From: an uncultured Eubacterium sp.
GTDB taxonomy: Bacteria > Bacillota > Clostridia > Lachnospirales > Lachnospiraceae
Direction: 5' to 3'
Assembly: GCA_910584875.1 (NCBI GenBank)
Contig: CAJUDA010000009.1
Span: 1-64,000, forward strand
Length of the DNA: 64,000 nucleotides
Shown here: positions 1-6,841 of the stretch, piece after piece
Position numbering within the stretch: the stretch's first letter is position 1
Layout: every line of letters starts with the position of its first letter
The notes under the pieces: generated by a model
Seen by the model: only the letters and a program-made list of their open reading frames with translations
Databases searched by the model: none
What the model was told of the DNA's origin: nothing
Position numbers and translations under genes: made by a program

Positions 1-107
1 GGAATCCGGGCATCTACCAGTTCGATCACCACATCGATCAGTTTTATATCTTCCTGCATGGCACGTTTCGCTTTTGTCATATGCCCTGGATACCATTGAA
101 AATGCAT
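1..107 (-). CDS. rbgA: Ribosome biogenesis GTPase RbgA/YlqF (N-terminus only)
   Basis: Only the first 35 codons lie in the window. The start ATG at 107 is preceded by an AAGGGGG ribosome-binding site, and the protein begins MHFQWYPGHMTKAKRAM, the characteristic N-terminal WxPGHM-KA motif of the YlqF/RbgA circularly permuted GTPases that help mature the 50S subunit. It lies 27 bases downstream of lepB on the same strand, matching the common Firmicutes order rplS-lepB-rbgA. The GTPase motifs lie beyond the window edge, so the call rests on the N-terminal motif and gene order. Confidence 0.85.
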   Translation of the reverse strand, partial: MHFQWYPGHMTKAKRAMQEDIKLIDVVIELVDARI

Positions 108-134
108 CAAAATCCCCCTTTTATAATTCTGTCT

Positions 135-755
135 TTATGTTCCTCCTGCTGCAGCTCCGGTCGCATTCGGTCCCCCCACCATAGAGAAGGGATTGAGAGT
201 CAGGATTACTTTTCCGATAATATTATTTTTCCTGACCCTGGTAAATGTCGTGTTCCTGCTGTCATCCTGATCCATACGTTTGTCACTGAGAACAAAATAC
301 TCATCATTCTCCAGCCGGATCTCATCATTGGCACGGCCTGCCGCAATGATTTCCTCAAAATGATAGTCTTCCTCCAGAATCTTCCCATCCACGTATATTT
401 TTCCATCGCGGATCTGAATCGTCTCTCCCGGCAGACCAACAATGCGCCGGATCAATATGGATGAATCATTGATCTCTTCAGTCTGCTCCTCATCCTGTTC
501 TGGATAAAAAGCGATCACCGAACCGCGCCGTGGAGAGAGCAGGATATAGGATGTTTTATTTACTATCACATCCTCTCCGTTAAACAGCGTCGGTTCCATG
601 GAACTTCCGATCATACTCACCTTTTTCATGGCAAATCTTACGATCAGCCACGCAGCTACGATTACGATAACCGCAGCAATAAAAAACCAGATGATCTCCC
701 TGAGGATCTGGATCCGTCTCTCTTTTTTTGATTCTTCCTCAAACCGCAGATTCAT
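135..755 (-). CDS. lepB: Signal peptidase I-like protein with Arg at the catalytic Lys position
   Basis: A 206-aa membrane-bound S26 peptidase, which normally removes signal peptides on the outer face of the membrane. One membrane segment spans about residues 21-43. The nucleophile box is present (GSSMEPTL, Ser52), and so is the box C landmark IVGLPGE. In this family the residue pair before that landmark is normally Lys-Arg, with Lys as general base; here it is Arg103-Arg104 (codons at 444-449). The later box reads VLSDKRMDQDDSR instead of the usual GDNR...DSR. The C-terminus has a short Gly/Ala tail. The ATG at 755 was chosen because GGGAGG lies 7 bases upstream. The gene follows rplS after a terminator and precedes rbgA. 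Fold assignment is secure; activity is uncertain because of the changed catalytic residue. Confidence 0.85.
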   Translation of the reverse strand: MNLRFEEESKKERRIQILREIIWFFIAAVIVIVAAWLIVRFAMKKVSMIGSSMEPTLFNGEDVIVNKTSYILLSPRRGSVIAFYPEQDEEQTEEINDSSILIRRIVGLPGETIQIRDGKIYVDGKILEEDYHFEEIIAAGRANDEIRLENDEYFVLSDKRMDQDDSRNTTFTRVRKNNIIGKVILTLNPFSMVGGPNATGAAAGGT

Positions 756-781
756 GACAGAGCCTCCCATCTATATCGCTT

Positions 782-804
782 AACGGCGGGTTCAAATTGG
801 CGCC
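782..804. repeat. 23-nt dispersed repeat, copy 1
   Basis: A 23-base stretch starting AACGGCGGGTTCAAA and ending in the palindrome GGCGCC recurs exactly at 27098-27120. This copy lies between the rplS terminator and the lepB ribosome-binding site. Here GGCGG and CCGCC in and next to the repeat could pair into a small hairpin in the lepB leader. Function unknown. Confidence 0.6.
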
Positions 805-816
805 GCCCAGCTAGCA

Positions 817-842
817 GAAAAAAGGGACAACTCTGTTGTCCC
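817..842 (-). terminator. Rho-independent terminator after rplS
   Basis: On the minus strand, a perfect 8-bp stem (GGGACAAC/GTTGTCCC) with a 3-base loop is followed directly by six T residues. It lies about 57 bases past the rplS stop and ahead of lepB, so lepB-rbgA expression would depend on readthrough or a promoter in the short remaining leader. Two related degenerate GACAAC...GTTGTC units sit just upstream (843-885). Confidence 0.85.
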
Positions 843-898
843 CCGACAACTAAGCTGTCCCGGACAAACAAAGTTGTCTCCCTGAATATTCATTGCAA

Positions 899-1246
899 TT
901 ATTTTACCAGTTCTTTTACCTTTGCTGCCTTACCAACGCGTCCACGCAGATAATTGAGTTTTGCCCTTCTTACCTTACCAAGCCGTACCACTTCAATCTT
1001 CTCCACGATTGGGGAATGAAGAGGCCATGTCTTCTCTACGCCTACGCCGTTTGAAAATTTGCGGACAGTAAAAGTCTCGCGGGTACTTCCACCCTGTCTC
1101 TTTAATACAACGCCTTCAAAAATCTGTGTTCTCTCACGCTGACCCTCTTTTACCTTGGCATGTACTTTTACCGTGTCGCCCACTTTGAATACCGGCACCT
1201 CTGCCTTCAGCTGTTCTTCTTCGATTTTTCTGATAATATCATTCAT
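899..1246 (-). CDS. rplS: 50S ribosomal protein L19
   Basis: A 115-aa protein of normal L19 length. It starts MNDIIRKIEEEQLK and carries the family core VGDTVKVHAKVKEG, RTQIFEGVVLKRQG and SPIVEKIEVVRLGKVRRAKLNYLRG. L19 sits at the 30S-50S interface. AGGAGG lies just upstream of the ATG. The gene has its own promoter (1330-1359), a leader of about 75 bases and a terminator 57 bases after the stop, so it can be made as a monocistronic message. In many relatives trmD and rimM precede it; here hisD lies upstream instead. Confidence 0.97.
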   Translation of the reverse strand: MNDIIRKIEEEQLKAEVPVFKVGDTVKVHAKVKEGQRERTQIFEGVVLKRQGGSTRETFTVRKFSNGVGVEKTWPLHSPIVEKIEVVRLGKVRRAKLNYLRGRVGKAAKVKELVK

Positions 1247-1329
1247 TGTTGTTCCTCCTAATTCTTTTTTGATGTTCTTAATGTATTCATTTCCATCAGA
1301 GGACCATCTACTTTTATCACAACATTAAA

Positions 1330-1359
1330 AATATACCATAATTCGTTCTATCCAGTCAA
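1330..1359 (-). promoter_or_regulatory. Sigma-A type promoter of rplS
   Basis: TTGACT (1354-1359) and TATATT (1330-1335) on the minus strand, separated by 18 bases. The transcript would have a leader of about 75 bases before the rplS ATG. No specific leader fold was recognised. Confidence 0.6.
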
Positions 1360-1386
1360 GGGAATTTTGTAAGTTTTCGGACAAAT

Positions 1387-2697
1387 TTATTCTTCCGTAA
1401 ATACCTCTTTATCGAAACGCGCGGCGATCGAGTTTGCATGTGCGGTGAGGTGTTCCGCCCTGGCAAAACGGATGATATCCTCATGCACTTCCTCCAGTGC
1501 CTCCCTGGAATAAGAGATCACACTGGATTTTTTGATAAAGTCGTCCACGGACAGCGGGGAAAAGAATTTCGCTGTCCCGTTTGTCGGCAGCACATGGTTC
1601 GGTCCGGCAAAGTAGTCACCAAGTGGTTCGCTGCTGTACTCACCCAGAAAAATCGCCCCGGCATTTTTGATCCGTGTCATGGTATCAAACGGATTCGCCG
1701 TAAGGATCTCCAGATGTTCGGAGGCAATGGCATTGACTGTATCGATTGCATCCTCCATTGTTTCTGCAAGAAGGATATAGCCATAGTTTTCAATCGAATG
1801 GGTTATGATATCCCGGCGGGACAGGGATTCGGTAAATTCTTCCACCTGGGCTAAAACCTTCTCTGCCAGTTCCCGGCTCGTAGTAACAAGGATCGCAGAA
1901 GCCAGTTCATCATGTTCTGCCTGGGACAATAAGTCTGCCGCCACATACCGTGGGTTTGCCGTCTCATCAGCCAGAACCAGGATCTCGCTCGGTCCGGCAA
2001 CCGAATCAATGCTGACATGTCCGTATACAGATTTTTTCGCCAGAGCGACAAAGATATTGCCCGGACCGGCGATCTTGTCCACTTTTGGTATGGATTCTGT
2101 CCCGTAAGCAAGAGCCGCCACAGCCTGGGCGCCGCCCACTTTACACACTTCCGTAGCACCTGCAAGATGGGCAGCAACAAGAGTCGCCGGATTTACCTGA
2201 CCATCTGCCCCCGGCGGCGTCACCATGACAATGCGTTTCACTCCTGCTGTTTTAGCCGGAATGATATTCATCAGTACACTGGATGGATAGGCCGCCTTCC
2301 CTCCCGGCACATAGACGCCCACACTTTCCAGCGGTGTGATGCGCTGTCCCAGGATCACGCCGTCCTCTCTCGTGGTAAACCAGCTGTTCCGCACCTGTTT
2401 TTCATGATAAGAGCGGATGTTTGCAATCGATTTTTTCATCACATCCACCAGTCCCGGATCCACTTTGGAATAGGCATCATTGATTTCTTCTTCTGTCACA
2501 TACAGGGTTTCCGCTGTCAGATCAGCCTGGTCAAATTTTTTGGTATACTGAAAAACCGCCTTGTCCCCCTTTTCTTTTACCTCATTCAGAATTTCATTTA
2601 CCGTATCCTGATACTTGTCATAATTGTTTGGGCTCCTTTTTAAGAGATCGTCTAATATGTTATTTTTTGTCTCGTCCGTCAATGGAATAATACGCAT
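1387..2697 (-). CDS. hisD: Histidinol dehydrogenase
   Basis: A 436-aa enzyme for the last two steps of histidine synthesis (histidinol to histidine, zinc- and NAD-dependent, cytoplasmic). Family landmarks include VYVPGGKAAYPSSVLMN, the zinc/NAD-region block AGPSEILVLADE...LSQAEHD, and a C-terminal stretch GDYFAGPNHVLPTNGTA. The ATG at 2697 is preferred over one four codons upstream (2709) because GAGGTG, which overlaps the hisG stop, is positioned for it. It is the last gene of the ilvA-hisZ-hisG-hisD run; the remaining his genes are not in the window apart from a possible PHP phosphatase at 25273. Confidence 0.96.
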   Translation of the reverse strand: MRIIPLTDETKNNILDDLLKRSPNNYDKYQDTVNEILNEVKEKGDKAVFQYTKKFDQADLTAETLYVTEEEINDAYSKVDPGLVDVMKKSIANIRSYHEKQVRNSWFTTREDGVILGQRITPLESVGVYVPGGKAAYPSSVLMNIIPAKTAGVKRIVMVTPPGADGQVNPATLVAAHLAGATEVCKVGGAQAVAALAYGTESIPKVDKIAGPGNIFVALAKKSVYGHVSIDSVAGPSEILVLADETANPRYVAADLLSQAEHDELASAILVTTSRELAEKVLAQVEEFTESLSRRDIITHSIENYGYILLAETMEDAIDTVNAIASEHLEILTANPFDTMTRIKNAGAIFLGEYSSEPLGDYFAGPNHVLPTNGTAKFFSPLSVDDFIKKSSVISYSREALEEVHEDIIRFARAEHLTAHANSIAARFDKEVFTEE

Positions 2698-2705
2698 GAT
2701 ACACC

Positions 2706-3353
2706 TCATTTCTGCAGTTCTAATGCACTCTTTACATCTTTCACCAGATTTGTGATCCGTTCTCTCTGGAGTTTCATACTCGCCTCGTTTACAATGACTC
2801 TCGCCGACAGCGGACAGATCGTCTCCAGCACTTCCAGTCCGTTGGCGCGGAGTGTGGAACCAGTCTCCACAATATCCACGATCACCTCAGACAACCCCAC
2901 GATCGGCGCCAGTTCCACCGAGCCGTTCAGCTTAATGATCTCCACCGTCTGGTGTTTCTTATTATAAAAATAATCCTTTGCGATCTTTGGATACTTGGAA
3001 GCCACCCGGATCACCTGGTTCTTCTTCAATAATTCTTTCGCGCTGACAGGACCTGCCACACACATATCGCATTTCCCAAGTCCGAGATCCAGTACTTCCA
3101 GAACCTTCCTTCCCTCTTCCATGATCGTATCGCTTCCCACCACGCCGATATCGGCGGCGCCGTATTCCACGTAAGTCGGCACATCTGAGGTCTTTGACAA
3201 AAAGAATTTCAGACCTAATTCTTCGTTGACAAAGATCAGCTTTCTTGTTTCTTTCTCTTTCATCTCTTCACAGGTAATGCCGGTCTGCTCCAGCAGCGCC
3301 AGAGTCTGTTTTGCCAGACGTCCCTTCGCCAGGGCTATCGTTATATATCTCAT
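2706..3353 (-). CDS. hisG: ATP phosphoribosyltransferase, short-form catalytic subunit
   Basis: A 215-aa HisG that catalyses the first committed step of histidine synthesis (ATP + PRPP). It contains ALAKGRLAKQTL at the N-terminus, DIGVVGSDTIME, and the PRPP-binding segment IVETGSTLRANGLEV. At 215 aa it lacks the C-terminal regulatory domain of the long form. Short-form enzymes need HisZ as regulatory subunit, and hisZ lies 26 bases upstream, consistent with a hetero-octameric HisZG complex. It almost abuts hisD. Confidence 0.96.
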   Translation of the reverse strand: MRYITIALAKGRLAKQTLALLEQTGITCEEMKEKETRKLIFVNEELGLKFFLSKTSDVPTYVEYGAADIGVVGSDTIMEEGRKVLEVLDLGLGKCDMCVAGPVSAKELLKKNQVIRVASKYPKIAKDYFYNKKHQTVEIIKLNGSVELAPIVGLSEVIVDIVETGSTLRANGLEVLETICPLSARVIVNEASMKLQRERITNLVKDVKSALELQK

Positions 3354-3379
3354 ATTCTCTCTTATGCCTCCGTTCTTCG

Positions 3380-4618
3380 TTACTCTTCCCTGAGTTTAAA
3401 CTCTGTCACTTCACCTGTGTCATCAATATAAAAGATCGATGACACTTCATTGCGTCTGCCAAATTCTTTATATTCTTCCAATGATGTCTCCGCATTTTTA
3501 CGCATCAGTCTGGCAGATCTGTTTTGGGAACGAAGCTCACTGGCAAGCTCGATCGCCGGTTTCCGGTTTGCAGAACGGTATAAAATCAGTATGTCACCCT
3601 CCCTGGCATCAATCTCTACCTTCTGGCTGTCCAGTGCCTCCATCAGCTGGTCGAGGACAAAGACAAGACCGATCGCCGGGGTTTTCTTTCCAAATTGTTC
3701 AACCAGGCTGTCATACCGCCCTCCGGTGACGATGGCGTCTCCTGTTCCATACGTATAGGCTTTGAAGATCACCCCGGTATAATATTCATAATGTGAAAGC
3801 ATACCAAGATCAAAAGTAACGTGTCCGGACAGACCGTATGTCTCCAGAATGTGATAAATCTTCTCCAGACGCTCCAGCGCTTCCGCTGCTCCGGCGTGGG
3901 ATGTTTTCTCTTTTGCACAGGTGATCGTCTCAATCCCGCCAAACAGATCGGGAAGCTGTATCAGCAATTCTTTGCAGCTGCCGGGAATTTCTTTTTTCTC
4001 CAGCAGTTCTTCCACGGCAAATATATTTTTATTCGCCAGATACCGTTTTAGCAGTGCTGTTTCTTCTTCTGTCAGCTGCGCCTCATCCACAAGACCGCGG
4101 AACAGGGCGGCGTGACCAATATCCACCTTAAATTCTTTTAACCCGGATTTTAGCAGTCCCTCGATCGTCATGGCGATCATTTCACCGTCAGCATCCGAAG
4201 AATCATCATTCATAAGCTCTGCGCCGATCTGTGTGATCTCAGAAAGCTTCCCCTGATATCCGCTCCGGTGCACAAACGTATTTCCTGTATAGCAGAGCCG
4301 GATCTGCATTTCTTCCGCATCATAATATTTTGCCACGCAGCGGGCGATGGACGGTGTGATATCCGGTCTCAGTACAAGGGTATTGTTGTACTGGTCAAAA
4401 AATTTGAACATCTCTTTGGATGTAACCGTTCCCTTTTCGTGGTTGAATATATCAAAAAACTCAAATGTGGGAGTCTGGATATCTTTAAAACCATATAATT
4501 TCATGATCGTATGGATCGCATTTTGTATTTTATAACGTTTTTCACAATCTTCACCATAAATATCCCGCACACCCTCTGGTGTAAATAACAATGATTTCTG
4601 ATACAGATTTTCTGGCAT
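3380..4618 (-). CDS. hisZ: ATP phosphoribosyltransferase regulatory subunit
   Basis: A 412-aa class II aminoacyl-tRNA synthetase paralogue. It shares the histidyl-tRNA synthetase fold (TPEGVRDIYGEDCEKRYKIQ at the start, LRPDITPSIARCVAKY motif 2, later GGRYDSLVEQFGK) but works as the HisG regulatory subunit. It is followed immediately by short-form hisG, which supports HisZ over HisS. An upstream-extended frame exists to 4732. The ATG at 4618 is chosen because GGAGG lies 8 bases before it, whereas the in-frame ATG at 4624 is only 2 bases from the same site. Confidence 0.92.
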   Translation of the reverse strand: MPENLYQKSLLFTPEGVRDIYGEDCEKRYKIQNAIHTIMKLYGFKDIQTPTFEFFDIFNHEKGTVTSKEMFKFFDQYNNTLVLRPDITPSIARCVAKYYDAEEMQIRLCYTGNTFVHRSGYQGKLSEITQIGAELMNDDSSDADGEMIAMTIEGLLKSGLKEFKVDIGHAALFRGLVDEAQLTEEETALLKRYLANKNIFAVEELLEKKEIPGSCKELLIQLPDLFGGIETITCAKEKTSHAGAAEALERLEKIYHILETYGLSGHVTFDLGMLSHYEYYTGVIFKAYTYGTGDAIVTGGRYDSLVEQFGKKTPAIGLVFVLDQLMEALDSQKVEIDAREGDILILYRSANRKPAIELASELRSQNRSARLMRKNAETSLEEYKEFGRRNEVSSIFYIDDTGEVTEFKLREE

Positions 4619-4643
4619 GTCCATTTCCTCCCTCTTCTTCCGA

Positions 4644-5861
4644 TTAATAGATGCCTGTCGGACGTTCCTGTCTGGGGGTATATCCCGCCTTTTCCAGTTC
4701 ACGGATAATACTCTCCCTGTGCTCATTGCCAAATGCCTCCATCGTGATCGTCAGTTCCACCGCTGCATTCCGGTTAATGCTGACAAACTGGTTATGCTCC
4801 AGGCGTATGATATTTCCCTGCGCCCTGGCAATGACATCCGCCACATGCAGAAGCTCTCCCGGACGGTCCGGCAGCTGGACGCTGACCGTAAAGATCCTGC
4901 CCCGCTGGATCAGCCCGTGCTGTACGACAGAGGACATCGTAATGACATCCATATTGCCGCCGCTCAGGATGCAGACGATCTTCTTCCCTTTACAGTCCAG
5001 CTGTTTCAGGGCAGCCACGCTGAGAAGTCCCGAGTTTTCTACGATCATTTTGTGGTTCTCCACCATATCTAAGAAATTGACGATGAGTTCATGATCGTCC
5101 ACAGTAACGATCTCGTCTACATTTTTCTGAATATAAGGGAAAATGTTACTCCCCGGCGTTTTTACAGCAGTACCGTCTGCGATCGTGTTCACACCGGGCA
5201 GGGATACGATCTTTCCCTGCCGGAGAGATTCCTGCATACAGTTTGCCCCTGCCGGTTCAACTCCGACGATCCGTATATTGGGATTGAGAAGCTTGGCAAG
5301 GGTTGACACGCCGCAGACAAGACCGCCGCCCCCGATGGGAGCCAGGATCATATCCACAGTAGGCAGCTCCTTGATGATCTCCATGGCGATGGATCCCTGC
5401 CCTGTCGCCACGACCTCATCATCGAAAGGATGGATAAAGGTATAACCGTTTTCCTCTGCCAGCTCAAGGGCATGGGTACAGGCATCGTCATAGACATCCC
5501 CGTAAAGAACAACTTCCGCCCCATAGCTCTTTGTCCGGTTCACTTTGATCAGAGGGGTCGTATTCGGCATTACGATAACTGCCTTTGCCCCAAAAAGCTT
5601 CGCCGCATATGCTACTCCCTGGGCGTGGTTGCCTGCCGACGCCGTGATCAGTCCCCGTTTTCTCTCTTCCGGGGAAAGGGTGCTGATCTTATAATAGGCA
5701 CCCCGCACTTTGTAAGCGCCGGTATACTGCATATTTTCCGGTTTCAGATAAATCCTGCCGTCCGTCTGTGCGCTGTAATATTCACTGTAGATCAGATTGG
5801 TGGGAAGGATTACATTTTTTACCGCCTCACTGGCTTCCTCAAATTTCTCTAATGTCATCAT
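4644..5861 (-). CDS. ilvA: Threonine ammonia-lyase with C-terminal ACT domain
   Basis: A 405-aa PLP enzyme that deaminates threonine to 2-oxobutyrate, feeding isoleucine synthesis or catabolism. The PLP lysine lies in TGAYKVRGAYYKIS (about residue 50), and the glycine-rich phosphate loop is APIGGGGLVCGV (about residue 185). The C-terminal 75 residues (GRIFTVSVQLPDRPGELLHV...) form an ACT-type regulatory domain. The length fits the short, single-ACT type. It heads the his genes, with 25 bases to hisZ and 36 bases to upstream ftsY. The ribosome-binding site is weak (AAAGG about 15 bases before the first of two ATG codons). Confidence 0.93.
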   Translation of the reverse strand: MMTLEKFEEASEAVKNVILPTNLIYSEYYSAQTDGRIYLKPENMQYTGAYKVRGAYYKISTLSPEERKRGLITASAGNHAQGVAYAAKLFGAKAVIVMPNTTPLIKVNRTKSYGAEVVLYGDVYDDACTHALELAEENGYTFIHPFDDEVVATGQGSIAMEIIKELPTVDMILAPIGGGGLVCGVSTLAKLLNPNIRIVGVEPAGANCMQESLRQGKIVSLPGVNTIADGTAVKTPGSNIFPYIQKNVDEIVTVDDHELIVNFLDMVENHKMIVENSGLLSVAALKQLDCKGKKIVCILSGGNMDVITMSSVVQHGLIQRGRIFTVSVQLPDRPGELLHVADVIARAQGNIIRLEHNQFVSINRNAAVELTITMEAFGNEHRESIIRELEKAGYTPRQERPTGIY

Positions 5862-5897
5862 AGATAGGACACAACCTTTCTTTTTCTGGTATCGTTA

Positions 5898-6830
5898 TTA
5901 CTGTTCATTTCCGCTGAACAGTGCGTTGACAAATTCTTCCGCATCAAAACGCTGCAGGTCACCGATCTGCTCGCCAATCCCGATGTACTTGACCGGAATA
6001 TCCAGTTCGGACTGGATCGCAATGGCGATCCCTCCCTTTGCCGTTCCATCCAGTTTTGTCAGTACGACGCCGCTGACCTCTGCCACTTCACTGAATTCCT
6101 TTGCCTGTGCAAGCGCATTCTGCCCGGTGGTCCCGTCTACGACGATCATTGTTTCAAGCAGTGCTTCCGGATATTCCTTCTCAATGATCGTATGGATCTT
6201 ATGAAGCTCCGCCATCAGATTTTTTTTGTTGTGAAGCCGTCCGGCTGTATCACAGAGCAGGATATCAACATCCCTTGCTTTTGCCGCTGCCACGGCATCA
6301 TAGACGATGGCGGCCGGGTCCGATCCCTCCTGTCCTGCAATGATATCCACACCGGCGCGTGACGCCCATTCCTTCAGCTGGTCAATGGCGCCGGCACGGA
6401 ATGTGTCGGCAGCTGCCAGCATCACCTTCTTGCCCATATTTTTAAATTGTCCGGCAAGCTTCCCTACACTGGTTGTTTTCCCGACGCCATTGACACCGAT
6501 CAGCAGCAGGACTGCCTTCCGGTTCAGAAAATCATAAGCGTCCTCATGGACCTGCATCTGGTTTTTGATCGTATCGATCAGCAGCTGTTTGCAGGCACTC
6601 GCTTCTTTTATTTTATCTTCTTTCACCTTTTCTCTGAGTCCGTCAATGATACGCATGGTCGTATTGATGCCGATATCTCCCATGACCAGCAGTTCTTCCA
6701 GCTCCTCATAAAAATCATCATCAATCTCAGAAAAACCGTTAAACAGGGAATCAACCCCGGAAACAAACGATTTTCTTGTTTTTTCCAATCCATTTTTCAG
6801 CTTTCTGAAAAAACCTATTTTTTCTTCCAT
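5898..6830 (-). CDS. ftsY: Signal recognition particle receptor FtsY
   Basis: A 310-aa NG-domain SRP GTPase that docks SRP-ribosome complexes to the Sec translocon at the membrane. Motifs: GVNGVGKTTSVGKLA (G1, about residue 113), DTFRAGA (G2), DTAGR (G3), TKLDGTAKGG (G4/G5 region). The acidic A domain of E. coli FtsY is absent, as usual in Clostridia. GGAGG is 7 bases before the ATG, and the gene starts 11 bases after smc. Confidence 0.97.
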   Translation of the reverse strand: MEEKIGFFRKLKNGLEKTRKSFVSGVDSLFNGFSEIDDDFYEELEELLVMGDIGINTTMRIIDGLREKVKEDKIKEASACKQLLIDTIKNQMQVHEDAYDFLNRKAVLLLIGVNGVGKTTSVGKLAGQFKNMGKKVMLAAADTFRAGAIDQLKEWASRAGVDIIAGQEGSDPAAIVYDAVAAAKARDVDILLCDTAGRLHNKKNLMAELHKIHTIIEKEYPEALLETMIVVDGTTGQNALAQAKEFSEVAEVSGVVLTKLDGTAKGGIAIAIQSELDIPVKYIGIGEQIGDLQRFDAEEFVNALFSGNEQ

Positions 6831-6841
6831 TTGAAATCCTC

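Noticed and set aside
1247..1329. Leader of rplS as a ribosomal-protein autoregulatory RNA.
   Set aside because: The leader is long enough, but I could not find a convincing stem structure by eye.
3380..4618. Histidyl-tRNA synthetase (hisS).
   Set aside because: It precedes a short-form hisG and lacks a full C-terminal anticodon-binding arrangement; HisZ fits better.
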